A stretch of 51,150 nt of DNA, taken from an uncultured Campylobacter sp. (GTDB taxonomy: Bacteria > Campylobacterota > Campylobacteria > Campylobacterales > Campylobacteraceae). This document shows positions 1 to 7,360 of the stretch, in pieces. The position numbers were made by a program, and so were the translations under genes. The notes under the pieces were generated by a model. That model was not told the origin of the DNA. It was given only the letters and a program-made list of their open reading frames with translations, and did no database searches. The first letter of the stretch is position 1; each line of letters begins with the position of its first letter. The stretch spans positions 1 to 51,150 of the forward strand of contig NZ_CALHVM010000040.1 in assembly GCF_938039205.1 (NCBI RefSeq), read 5' to 3'.

Positions 1-60
1 CATAACCTCATCGCCTGCGCTAAAGCAAAGTTTGCTAGGCGTAAATACTAGCTTACTCAT
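1..60 (-). CDS. Partial hypothetical protein of the integrated element (5' end only)
   Basis: Only the first 20 codons are present, reading leftwards off the window edge (starts MSKLVFTPSKLCFSAGDEVM). The ATG at 58-60 overlaps the end of the preceding gene by 8 nt (stop TAA at 53-55), an overlap typical of translationally coupled phage/island genes. No family can be named from so short a piece. It belongs to the same minus-strand gene set as the AlpA-like regulator and integrase. Confidence 0.5.
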   Translation of the reverse strand, partial: MSKLVFTPSKLCFSAGDEVM

Positions 61-313
61 TGTTCGCGCTCCTTTGAAAAAATCGCTCTCTTAACCGTTG
101 ATTTTCGGTGTGGAGTGCTTGGAGTTGGTTACGCTGTTCGTCCAGGACTTGAAATAAATTAAAGGCTACTACGAGCCCTTGATTTAATCCCTCTTTGTAG
201 TCGCTAGGCTCGCCGCTTGTCGCAGATTTTAAGACGTCCGGATAAACTTCGCCCAGCATTCGCGCGAAGTCTGAATAAAGCCCTTTTTCGGTTTCATTTT
301 CAAAGGCTTTCAT
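53..313 (-). CDS. Hypothetical element protein with C-terminal coiled coil
   Basis: This is an 86-residue protein I do not recognise. The C-terminal third (about residues 55-80) is rich in Leu, Gln, Glu and Arg with heptad-like spacing, suggesting a short coiled coil and oligomerisation. The rest is predicted soluble and helical, with no signal peptide or membrane segment. It starts just downstream of the AlpA-like gene on the same strand (1-nt gap) and overlaps the next partial ORF, so the three probably form one transcript of the integrated element. Being real is supported by the coupling; function is unknown. Confidence 0.6.
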   Translation of the reverse strand: MKAFENETEKGLYSDFARMLGEVYPDVLKSATSGEPSDYKEGLNQGLVVAFNLFQVLDEQRNQLQALHTENQRLRERFFQRSANNE

Positions 314-314
314 A

Positions 315-506
315 TTACGCGCTCCTATCTTGCAAATACGCGTCTAGCTCGCTTTTTAAAAAGCGGATAGTGCGCTCGGTTAGGCGTTTAGGCTTTGGGA
401 AATCGTCGCGCTTCATAAACCGCCATAACGTAGCGGTCGAAATGCCTAAATACTGCGCCGTCTCTTTTGGGCTTAGCGTGGCGTTCTTTGTGGTTAATAG
501 GTTCAT
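315..506 (-). CDS. AlpA-family helix-turn-helix regulator / excisionase
   Basis: This 63-residue protein is almost entirely one winged-helix/MerR-like DNA-binding unit. The pattern LSPKETAQYLGISTATLWRF (residues 11-30) followed by a basic stretch with FPKPKRL and a C-terminal helix is the classic AlpA/excisionase signature. In P4-like elements AlpA activates integrase expression and excision. Its position a short distance from a P4-type integrase on the same strand fits that role. A strong run-on into the next small gene suggests an operon. Family assignment is firm from sequence; the excision role is inferred from context. Confidence 0.8.
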   Translation of the reverse strand: MNLLTTKNATLSPKETAQYLGISTATLWRFMKRDDFPKPKRLTERTIRFLKSELDAYLQDRSA

Positions 507-637
507 AATAAAAACTCCTTACGAGTGATATTATTTATCCGCGTGCGCACTTGAATAAATATGAGTGGAATTATGTCGCAGGAATTTGAATTTGTTATTG
601 CAGTTTTTAAAGCCAACTATTTTAAAAACTGCAAATT

Positions 638-1363
638 TTATTTTTGGTTTAAAAAACTATCTACTGAATTTTTGAGGGCTGGTAAAAAATATTTTTTAAT
701 AGATGTTTTTGCTAAGCAGTATTTTTCGCAAAAATTAAATAAGTTTAATTGATAATATTTTGTGATCATATTTATGTCTTGGTGCTCTATCATAACTTTT
801 GATGAGGCAATGCTTCTATCAAGCTGAATTTGTATTAAAGAACTGACAAGTTCAAGTTCGTGTGTCAAACAATCTATGTTAAGTTTATTATACTTTTCTG
901 TAAATTTTTGTGTATTGTCTATTTGGAAAAATAAGGATATTCTCTCGTCTTTTAAATATTCTATCAAATCAAGAATTTGTTTTTGTCTATTGGATAATTC
1001 TTTTATTTCATCTTTTAACATATTTCTAAAATTTGTTTTTGCATCAAAATAGCCATCAAGGAAACTTTCAATTATTCTCCTTATTTCGTAAAGTGCTTCA
1101 TAATGCTTTTCTTGTGGTATTTTGTTTAAAAAAGTTGTTAATTCGCAATATTTACTATTATTAATAAAAATATCTGTTATCTCTGATATGTAGCCTACTT
1201 TTGTAAGTCTTGGAAAACTATCAATGCCTAGCCTTGATGTATCTAATGTTACTCGCTCTCCAATTTTATGGTCTTCTATTTTCTCGGATTCTAAAAGATG
1301 AAACAATTTAATGTTAAAATCCAACTTTACCCTTTCACTTCGTCCAAATAATCGCTCCACCAT
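638..1363 (-). CDS. AT-rich hypothetical protein, island cargo
   Basis: An ORF of up to 241 residues, helical and charged, with no motif I recognise, no signal peptide and no membrane segment. Residues about 115-165 look like an amphipathic or coiled-coil helix region. The ATG at 1363 overlaps the integrase 3' end by 37 nt; a TTG at 1324, just after the integrase stop and preceded by a GAAAGGG Shine-Dalgarno-like sequence, is at least as likely and would remove the first 13 residues. The gene is far richer in A+T than the integrase and AlpA-like genes that flank it, a sign of separate acquisition. Cargo at this place, beside an integrase, is often phage-defence related, but nothing in the sequence proves that here. 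Confidence 0.6.
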   Translation of the reverse strand: MVERLFGRSERVKLDFNIKLFHLLESEKIEDHKIGERVTLDTSRLGIDSFPRLTKVGYISEITDIFINNSKYCELTTFLNKIPQEKHYEALYEIRRIIESFLDGYFDAKTNFRNMLKDEIKELSNRQKQILDLIEYLKDERISLFFQIDNTQKFTEKYNKLNIDCLTHELELVSSLIQIQLDRSIASSKVMIEHQDINMITKYYQLNLFNFCEKYCLAKTSIKKYFLPALKNSVDSFLNQK

Positions 1364-2541
1364 TGCATAAGCTCGGCGCGCTCCTCTAGTCTTTGGCTTC
1401 TGTCGTAGATTGATTTTATTTTATTGCGCTCTCTGTGGTCTAGGCAAAGCTCTATTATTTCCGCGTCTTTGCCGTGTCGTTTGATATTTTCGTTTAGTAG
1501 CGTCGAGGCGGTCGCCCTTAGTCCGTGAAATACCGTTTCATCGCCGAAGCCTAGCCTTTTAAGCGCGTAGTTAAGCGTGTTCTCGCTTAGCGGTTTTAGG
1601 CTCGTTACGTCGCTAGGAAATACAAACTCGCCCCGCCTTATCTCGTATTGAGCCTTTAAAAGCTCTTTTACCTGCCTGCTGATCGGCACGGCGAAGTCTG
1701 CGCCCATTTTCATATCGCTAGCGGGGAATACGATGAGGTTTTTATTAAAGCTCACGTATTGCCATTTTAGCCCTCTGACGTTCGCGCTGCGTAAAAAGGT
1801 ATGCGCGCCGAATACTAACGCCTGCTTAGTGCTGTTTGAGCCTTTAAAGCCGTCAAACGCCCTTAAAAGTTCGCCTAGTCTTTTGGGGTCGGTTATTGCT
1901 CTAAAGTTCTCGCATTTTGAGGTTTTAAAGGTATCGGCAAAAATAATATCCCTCGTCGGGTTATGTTCGATGTAGCCTTTATTGACGGCTAGGTCTAAAA
2001 TCTTACGAAGTAGCCTAAACGTGCGCTTGCTCGTGTCGTGGCTTATGCCTTTTTTGGTCTCGGCTTCTTGTATGCGCTCTATCGTCTGCGCGTAATCCCT
2101 GCGCGCTAGCGTGCGAATATCGCCGTTTTTGAGATAGGGCATAAGGTAGTTGTTTATCCGCCCCGCCTCTCTGCTGAGCGATGAGGTATTTTTAGCCTGC
2201 TCTTTTTCTATCCATTCGCGCGCCGCGTCCTCAAATTTAACCGCCTTTTGAGCTATCACGGCTTTTTTGATGTCCTCGCCTCGCTCTTTTAGCCTTTTTA
2301 GCTCGGTCGCTTTGGCTCTTGCTTCGGCTAGCGTGATACTAGGATATTTGCCTATGATGATTTGATTGGTTTTGCGCTCCTCGTCGGCGTATCTAAAAAT
2401 AAAGGTTTTGCTTATGCCGTTTTTGGTCTGCGTAGCATAAACGTAGAGGTATGGAGTAGAAATATCTTTTATCCACTCTCTAGCCTTGCCGTCTTTGAGC
2501 GTATAGTTTTTTAGTTGGCTATCTTTCGTAAACGTCGCCAT
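1327..2541 (-). CDS. int: Tyrosine-type site-specific integrase (P4/DUF4102 family)
   Basis: The 404-residue protein has the full layout of P4-type integrases: an N-terminal DUF4102 arm-binding domain (residues about 10-95, with the motif IGKYPSITLAEARAKA), a SAM-like core-binding domain (about 100-200) and a C-terminal catalytic domain. The catalytic residues can be placed: Arg256 (NVRGLKW), His339 and Arg342 (HGLR), His369 (LDHR) and nucleophile Tyr379 (IYDRS). The protein is therefore likely active. It inserts and excises the element by recombination at the 3' end of a tRNA or tmRNA gene; ssrA lies 301 bp upstream of its start, with its 3' end facing the integrase. It is transcribed away from ssrA, together with the downstream island genes. 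Confidence 0.9.
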   Translation of the reverse strand: MATFTKDSQLKNYTLKDGKAREWIKDISTPYLYVYATQTKNGISKTFIFRYADEERKTNQIIIGKYPSITLAEARAKATELKRLKERGEDIKKAVIAQKAVKFEDAAREWIEKEQAKNTSSLSREAGRINNYLMPYLKNGDIRTLARRDYAQTIERIQEAETKKGISHDTSKRTFRLLRKILDLAVNKGYIEHNPTRDIIFADTFKTSKCENFRAITDPKRLGELLRAFDGFKGSNSTKQALVFGAHTFLRSANVRGLKWQYVSFNKNLIVFPASDMKMGADFAVPISRQVKELLKAQYEIRRGEFVFPSDVTSLKPLSENTLNYALKRLGFGDETVFHGLRATASTLLNENIKRHGKDAEIIELCLDHRERNKIKSIYDRSQRLEERAELMQWWSDYLDEVKG

Positions 2542-2609
2542 TTTCTCGCCTTTATGTATGTGCGTAAGTGTGCTTTTGGGTATGTTATTTTAATTTGCTT
2601 ATTTTTGGA

Positions 2610-2721
2610 CACACTCAAAATCTAGTTTTTGCGCTTATGATTTTGTGCAAAGCCCGTTCTTGTCGGTTATCCTATTTTTGAGTGTGTAAAAATCTCGGTT
2701 TTTAGTCGCCCACACTCAAAA
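2610..2721. repeat. Three copies of CACACTCAAAA upstream of the integrase
   Basis: The 11-mer CACACTCAAAA occurs at 2610-2620 and 2711-2721 in direct orientation and at 2676-2686 inverted. A shorter related word, CACACTTA, occurs at 2723-2730 and, inverted, at 2565-2572. They lie between the integrase start (2541) and the tmRNA 3' end (2843), where arm-type integrase sites or an AlpA/repressor operator are expected. The copies are exact; the binding role is inference. Confidence 0.6.
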
Positions 2722-2842
2722 ACACACTTATTTTCTTGAAAATGTATGATATTGTATGAAATCTTATGAAATGCTAAAAGCGGTTTAAAGCTCGTATTTT
2801 AGGGGCTTTTGAAAGCTTTTGAAATCTCGTGAAAATGACACT

Positions 2843-3200
2843 TGGTGGAAGCGAGGGGGATCGAACCCCTGTCCAAAAACAAACCGATTACGGCCTCTAC
2901 ACGCTTAGCAAAAGTGAAAATTTCATCTAAAATGGCTCACTTTCCAAAACCTTATTTTAGACTAAGACAAGATTTCGGCTAGCAGCTCGTCAGGCTGCCA
3001 ACCTACGCTAGCTGGGGTTACTCGCCGTTATCTTAGCTAGTATCGGACTAGGCGAGGCTCAACTGAACTTACGCAGCTTTAGCGTAAGCAGGAGCGTAGT
3101 TAACGTTGTTTGCGTTTAAATTTATTTGAGCTTTTTACGCTTTGCTCAAAGCGACGTGCCACCGTGACCGCTCTGCTCCTGTCGAAGCCAAGTCGCTCCC
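2843..3200 (-). ncRNA. ssrA: tmRNA (10Sa RNA), trans-translation tag RNA
   Basis: The 5' end GGGAGCGACTTGG (reading down from 3200) pairs with the 3' end CGCTTCC-A-CCA (ending at 2843) as a 7-bp acceptor stem, and a T-arm (AGGGG-ATCGAAC-CCCT on the plus strand) follows. The tag reading frame is at 3069-3113 and encodes ANNVNYAPAYAKAA followed by TAA, close to the known C. jejuni tag ANNVKFAPAYAKAA. The RNA rescues ribosomes stalled on broken mRNA, with SmpB, and marks the peptide for proteolysis. CCA is encoded. Length of 358 nt is normal for the genus. Confidence 0.95.
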
Positions 3201-3266
3201 GTAAGAATAGGCTAAATTTAGCCTTGTTTTAAAGGTTGTGGATTATATTATTTTTTGTATTTTTTG

Positions 3267-3674
3267 TCAAACGTCTAGTTTTTGGGGGATTTTTACGATA
3301 TTGGCGTCTAATGGACTGAAAAACTCGGCATCGTTTTCTATATCGTTTTTGTATCTGTTAAACTGGTCGCTCAATAAAAGCAGCCAGTCTACGAAGTCAT
3401 CGTTTGCGGGTCCTTGTAGATCCCTTGCTTCGCCGCAAATTTCCTCGGCTAAAGTAGTTAATTTTAATATAGGATCAAGCTTCATAAAGCCTGCAGCAGA
3501 CTTAATATTATGAAAAATTCTAAAAAGCTCGCCGATATAGCCACTATACCTATCCGGCCTGGTGAGCCCTATGATGAGCGGTTCCATCAAATCGCACATC
3601 AAGGAGTAATGCGACAAAAACTCCTCCACGATGTCGTAAGAGTAGTCTATCTCGAGGCTTCTTAGTATTCCCAT
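3267..3674 (-). CDS. Hpt-domain-like phosphotransfer protein
   Basis: A 135-residue soluble, helical protein. The segment IFHNIKSAAGFM (about residues 52-63) matches the Hpt signature H-x-x-K-[GS]-x-[AS], in which the His is phosphorylated in phosphorelays, and the surrounding four-helix pattern and length (about 110-130 residues) fit a stand-alone Hpt module. The Gly after Lys is replaced by Ser, so activity is not certain. It sits just upstream of ssrA on the same strand, with no linked kinase or response regulator in view. The family call is moderately secure; partner and pathway are unknown. Confidence 0.6.
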   Translation of the reverse strand: MGILRSLEIDYSYDIVEEFLSHYSLMCDLMEPLIIGLTRPDRYSGYIGELFRIFHNIKSAAGFMKLDPILKLTTLAEEICGEARDLQGPANDDFVDWLLLLSDQFNRYKNDIENDAEFFSPLDANIVKIPQKLDV

Positions 3675-3716
3675 TTATTTTCCTTAAAACTATTATCGTG
3701 ATTGTAACATTTTTTT

Positions 3717-3724
3717 GATAAAAT
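3717..3724 (+). promoter_or_regulatory. Probable sigma-70 -10 box for panB
   Basis: GATAAAAT, preceded by a run of seven T, lies 35 bp upstream of the panB ATG. A T-rich stretch instead of a defined -35 box is usual in Campylobacter promoters. A strong AAGGAGG ribosome binding site follows at 3747-3753. Inferred from sequence only. Confidence 0.5.
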
Positions 3725-3758
3725 TAAAAATAAAATAGCTAAATTTAAGGAGGAATTT

Positions 3759-4562
3759 ATGTTAAAAAATGATAAAAAAGTTACAATTTATGATATAATT
3801 AACAAAAAGGGTGTTGAGCCCATCGTTATGATCACGGCTTACGACGCTCTTTTTGCGCGGCTTTTTGACGATTACGTCGACATTATCTTAGTGGGCGACA
3901 GTCTAAATATGAGCTTTAACGGCAAAAAAGACACCCTTAGCTTAAAAATGAATGACGCGCTTTATCACGTTAAGGCTGTTTTGCAGGGCGCAAAGCATGC
4001 TTTTGTCGTTGCTGATATGCCTTTTGGCAGCTATTTTAGCGAAAAAGACGCGCTAAAAAATGCGGCCAAATTTATCAAAGCCGGCGCAGACGCAGTCAAA
4101 TTTGAAGGCGGTCTAAAAGCCGCTCCTATCGTAAAAAGGTTAGTGGGCGAGGGTATAAACGTGATGGCCCACATCGGACTCATGCCTCAGTTTGTGCGAA
4201 AAGAGGGCGGCTATAAGATAAAAGGACGCAGCGAGGCTGACGAAGCACGCTTGATCGAGGAGGCAAAAGCTCTCGAGCGTGCTGGAGCGTTCTCGGCCGT
4301 GGTCGAGGGCACGCTAAGCCCGGTTGCGGCAAAGGTCGCAAAAAGCGTGCAGATGCCTATCATCGGTATCGGCGCGGGTGCCGACGTAGACGGACAGGTG
4401 CTCGTGTGGAGCGATATGCTCGGATTTTTCGACGAGTTTAAGCCTAAATTCGTCAAGCGCTATCTTGACGGCGCAAATTTGGTACGAACGACGGTTGAAG
4501 CCTATGCTCGTGAGGTTAGAGAAAAGACCTTCCCGAGCAAGGAGTTCGAGTATAAAATTTAG
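3759..4562 (+). CDS. panB: 3-methyl-2-oxobutanoate hydroxymethyltransferase
   Basis: PanB transfers a hydroxymethyl group from 5,10-methylene-tetrahydrofolate to 2-oxoisovalerate, giving ketopantoate, the first step of pantothenate and coenzyme A synthesis in the cytoplasm. The 267 residues match the usual length. Family motifs seen are MITAYD near the N terminus, ILVGDSLNM (metal-binding Asp), VADMPFG, KFEGG, MAHIGLMPQ and IGIGAG near the C terminus, all in the correct order for a TIM-barrel enzyme. The start has an AAGGAGG site 5 bp upstream. It stands alone; panC and panD are not adjacent. Confidence 0.95.
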   Translation: MLKNDKKVTIYDIINKKGVEPIVMITAYDALFARLFDDYVDIILVGDSLNMSFNGKKDTLSLKMNDALYHVKAVLQGAKHAFVVADMPFGSYFSEKDALKNAAKFIKAGADAVKFEGGLKAAPIVKRLVGEGINVMAHIGLMPQFVRKEGGYKIKGRSEADEARLIEEAKALERAGAFSAVVEGTLSPVAAKVAKSVQMPIIGIGAGADVDGQVLVWSDMLGFFDEFKPKFVKRYLDGANLVRTTVEAYAREVREKTFPSKEFEYKI

Positions 4563-4879
4563 CTTGTTTTGAGTAGGTCTAGCTAGCAGGCTAAATTTGG
4601 TTGCTTGGTAAACGGCGTCAAATTTAGACTTTTGGTGTTAAATTTGAGAGCTTGTCTTTTGTCGTCGTTTGTTAAATTTGGCGTGTAAATTTACGATGCA
4701 GCTCGAAAGCGCAAAATTCAGGCAGGTAAATTTTTGCTGCAATCTAGATCAAATTTGACTAGCTAAATTTGTGGCACAAATTTAAACCTCAATGCCAAGG
4801 ACTGATTTTGCAAATCGCGTTACGAGCAGTGCGCTTAAATTTAGTTATCAAAGTCTAGACATCAAACGAGGAGTAAATT
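4563..4879. other. Intergenic region dense in AAATTT hexamers
   Basis: There is no ORF or RNA gene that I can support in these 317 bases. By eye I count 11 copies of the palindromic hexamer AAATTT, many extended to CAAATTTG or TAAATTTA. The same density recurs in other gaps of the host part of the window. The 3' end holds the ribosome binding site (GAGGAG) of the next gene. Confidence 0.6.
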
Positions 4880-5767
4880 TTGAAAATCTTATTTATTTTA
4901 GCGGCATTTCTTGGCTCGCTAATAGCCTCAAATCCGAATTTTGGACTAGGTATCGATAGCCTGGGCGAACAAAATGGGCAAACGCAGAACGAGAAGCGAT
5001 TTTCTAAGCGCGAGGAGGCCGCGAGACAGGCTATCGAAAATGCCGACTATGACGCTGCTTTTAAGATTTTATCGCCGCTTTGCGAGGAGGGCGACGCGAT
5101 GAGCTGCGCGGCGCTGGGTAGTATGCACTTTAGCGGGCTTGGAGCCCAGAAAAGCAACGAAAAAGCCGAGTTTTTCTTTGAAAAATCGTGCGAGCTGGGA
5201 AACGGCACGGGCTGCTTTGACCTCGCGCTTTTAAACGTCAAGGAAATTTTCGGCGCTAAAGACGAAAATAAAATATTTCGCCTCTATAAAAAAGGCTGCG
5301 AGCTAGGCTCTGAAGCGGCTTGTAATAACCTAGGCCTCATCTACGAATCGCAAAACGATCTCAAAAAGTCCGTAAATTTATACGCCAAAGCGTGCAGGAA
5401 ATTTGACGGCGCGGGCTGCTACAACTACGGCAGGATGATGCATGAGGGGCTGGGCGCGGAGCGCGATCTAGCAAGCGCGCACAAGGCCTTTGATACTTCG
5501 TGCTACATGAAAAACGCGCTTGGCTGCTATGCTCTGGGCTACGTTTACGAGCACGCGCAGGGCGTGGAGTTTGCGGTTTATGACGCGTACGACGGCTATT
5601 CGCGCGCTTGCAAGCTCGGCAACGACGACGGCTGCAGGGCTCTGGGCTTTGAAAACTACGAGAAAAATATCGAAATTTACGAAAAATTCGAATCTATCGC
5701 GGAGGGGTGCAAATTTGGTAACGATATCGATTGCAAGCTTTTAAAAACGAGGATAGCGGAGTTTTAA
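4880..5767 (+). CDS. Secreted Sel1-repeat / Hcp-like cysteine-rich protein
   Basis: The 295-residue protein starts with a signal peptide (MKILFILAAFLGSLIAS), so it is exported. The rest is a run of Sel1-like repeats (about six), each with a pair of Cys eight residues apart, such as CELGNGTGC, CELGSEAAC and CKLGNDDGC. This is the pattern of Helicobacter Hcp proteins, where each helix pair is held by a disulfide. Such proteins serve as binding scaffolds; some bind penicillin weakly. The start is TTG at 4880, preceded by GAGGAG. It is a single gene between AAATTT-rich gaps. Specific partner unknown. Confidence 0.85.
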   Translation: MKILFILAAFLGSLIASNPNFGLGIDSLGEQNGQTQNEKRFSKREEAARQAIENADYDAAFKILSPLCEEGDAMSCAALGSMHFSGLGAQKSNEKAEFFFEKSCELGNGTGCFDLALLNVKEIFGAKDENKIFRLYKKGCELGSEAACNNLGLIYESQNDLKKSVNLYAKACRKFDGAGCYNYGRMMHEGLGAERDLASAHKAFDTSCYMKNALGCYALGYVYEHAQGVEFAVYDAYDGYSRACKLGNDDGCRALGFENYEKNIEIYEKFESIAEGCKFGNDIDCKLLKTRIAEF

Positions 5768-6077
5768 GCTCGGGCTGATTTTTTCGTCAAATTTAAGCTG
5801 ATTTTTGAAATTTATCCGCTTCTGCCAGGCGGATAAATTTAATAAATTTCAGGCTTGCATGCAAGGTAAAATTTGCTTTTTATGATTTTTAAACCCTAGC
5901 CTTTGCGGCGTTAAATTTGGCGCCGTAATCTTAAACTCGCCGTTTTTACTCAAATTTAATCACCTTTTCTTTCAAATTTACCGCCGAATGCCAAGTCAAA
6001 TTTGAACAAAGCCCAAAGCCAAAACTTACCCAAAATTTTGTAAAATGCGGCAAATTTACGAAAAATAGAGCCGAAAG
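5768..6077. other. Intergenic region, AAATTT-rich, with ruvB promoter
   Basis: No gene is supported here. The stretch again carries many AAATTT hexamers and an imperfect hairpin around 5812-5838 (AAATTTATCCGC...GCGGATAAATTT), followed by few T residues, so it may be a weak terminator for the Sel1 gene. A TGTAAAAT box at about 6039-6046, 32 bp before the ruvB ATG, is a plausible -10 element. Confidence 0.45.
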
Positions 6078-7097
6078 ATGGATAGAATAGTCGAAATAGA
6101 AAAAATAAGCTTCGAAAACGATTTTGAGGTGTCGCTGCGTCCCACGCGCTTTGAAGACTACATCGGGCAAGAAAAGATCAAGCAAAATTTAGGCGTCTTT
6201 ATAAAGGCTGCTAAAAAGCGCGGCGAGTGCCTAGACCACGTGCTTTTCTACGGGCCTCCGGGCCTTGGCAAGACGACGCTGGCGCACATCATCGCAAACG
6301 AAATGGGCGTTAGCATCAAGATGACGGCTGCGCCCATGATAGAAAAAAGCGGCGATCTGGCGGCGGTACTGACAAATTTGCAAGAGGGCGACGTGCTATT
6401 TATCGACGAGATACATCGCCTAAGCCCCGCGATCGAGGAGGTGCTGTATCCTGCGATGGAGGACTTTCGCCTAGATATCATCATTGGCTCGGGACCTGCG
6501 GCGCAGACGATCAAAATCGACCTGCCTAAATTTACGCTCATCGGCGCTACGACGCGCGCGGGCATGATTTCAGCACCCCTGCGAGATAGATTCGGCATGG
6601 ATTTTAGGTTGCAGTTTTATACCAGAGAGGAGCTGGCTCGTATCGTGCAGATCGCCTCGATAAAGCTCGGCAAAGAGTGCGAAAAAGCCGCCGCTCTCGA
6701 GGTCGCCGCTCGCTCGCGCGCCACGCCTAGGATCGCGCTACGGCTACTAAAACGCATACGCGACTTTGCCGAGGTAAACGACGAAGCCGTCATCTCGCAA
6801 CCTCGCGCCAAAGAGGCTCTAGACGCGCTTGGCGTAAACGACATTGGCTTTGACGAGATGGATATCAAGTATCTAGAAATCCTGCTCGCCGCCAAACGCC
6901 GCCCGATGGGCCTAAGCACGATCGCAGCGGCTCTAAGCGAGGACGAGGGCACGGTCGAGGACGTGATCGAGCCCTATCTGCTCGCTAACGGCTACATCGA
7001 GCGTACGGCAAAAGGCAGGCTCGCAAGCGCCAAAGCCTACGAGGTGTTCAAGCTCAAATTTGACGGGGATACGCAAAAGGGGCTGTTTGAGGAGTGA
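6078..7097 (+). CDS. ruvB: Holliday junction branch migration helicase RuvB
   Basis: RuvB is the hexameric AAA+ motor that, with RuvA, drives branch migration of Holliday junctions in recombination and repair. The 339-residue protein shows the whole family layout: Walker A GPPGLGKTT (residues 59-67), Walker B LFIDEIHRL (107-115), sensor 1 GATTRAG, arginine-finger region APLRDRFG, and a C-terminal winged helix with RRPMGLSTIAAAL. The length is normal. It is a single gene here, without ruvA or ruvC alongside, as is usual in epsilonproteobacteria. Confidence 0.97.
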   Translation: MDRIVEIEKISFENDFEVSLRPTRFEDYIGQEKIKQNLGVFIKAAKKRGECLDHVLFYGPPGLGKTTLAHIIANEMGVSIKMTAAPMIEKSGDLAAVLTNLQEGDVLFIDEIHRLSPAIEEVLYPAMEDFRLDIIIGSGPAAQTIKIDLPKFTLIGATTRAGMISAPLRDRFGMDFRLQFYTREELARIVQIASIKLGKECEKAAALEVAARSRATPRIALRLLKRIRDFAEVNDEAVISQPRAKEALDALGVNDIGFDEMDIKYLEILLAAKRRPMGLSTIAAALSEDEGTVEDVIEPYLLANGYIERTAKGRLASAKAYEVFKLKFDGDTQKGLFEE

Positions 7098-7330
7098 GGT
7101 GGATTCGGCTTTTTTAAGTCGGTCGCCTTTTGCTAAATTTTATCCAAGCAAAATTTGAGCTTTTAAATTTGCTGCCATCTGGTTAGTCAGCCGTCAAATT
7201 TGACCGCATTCGTTATATGCTCGATTTAAAAGTACACAGGAATTTAACACGCTCAAATTTCTCGTCAAATTTATCAGCCGCCATAAGACTACCGTGCCCA
7301 AGCGCCGCCCGTCCGCAAAACCCCGCAAAA

Positions 7331-7341
7331 TCTGATATAAT
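7331..7341 (+). promoter_or_regulatory. Probable sigma-70 -10 box for the AI-2E family gene
   Basis: TCTGATATAAT contains a perfect TATAAT at 7336-7341, 20 bp before the ATG at 7361. It lies downstream of an earlier in-frame ATG (7217) and therefore argues that translation begins at 7361, which also has an AAGGAT ribosome binding site. Confidence 0.6.
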
Positions 7342-7360
7342 AAGCCCCCAAAGGATAAAA

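Larger units (their letters stand above)
1..2843. mobile_element. Integrative element inserted at the ssrA 3' end (partial, left part outside window)
   Basis: An intact tyrosine integrase, an AlpA-like regulator, an AT-rich cargo ORF and coupled small genes lie next to the 3' end of tmRNA, one of the best known integration targets. The attachment core should be a direct repeat of the ssrA 3' end; its second copy must lie left of base 1, so the element's size and type (island, prophage or integrative plasmid) cannot be judged here. The right boundary is placed at the tmRNA 3' end by inference. Confidence 0.65.

Noticed and set aside
2745..2840. CRISPR-like short repeats (TATGAAAT and GCTTTTGAAA words) next to ssrA
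   Set aside because: The repeated words are short, irregularly spaced and few; there are no spacers of constant length and no cas genes.
7217..7360. N-terminal 48-residue extension of the AI-2E family protein
   Set aside because: The extension is polar and unlike the family; a TATAAT box and an AAGGAT ribosome binding site lie within it, directly before ATG 7361.
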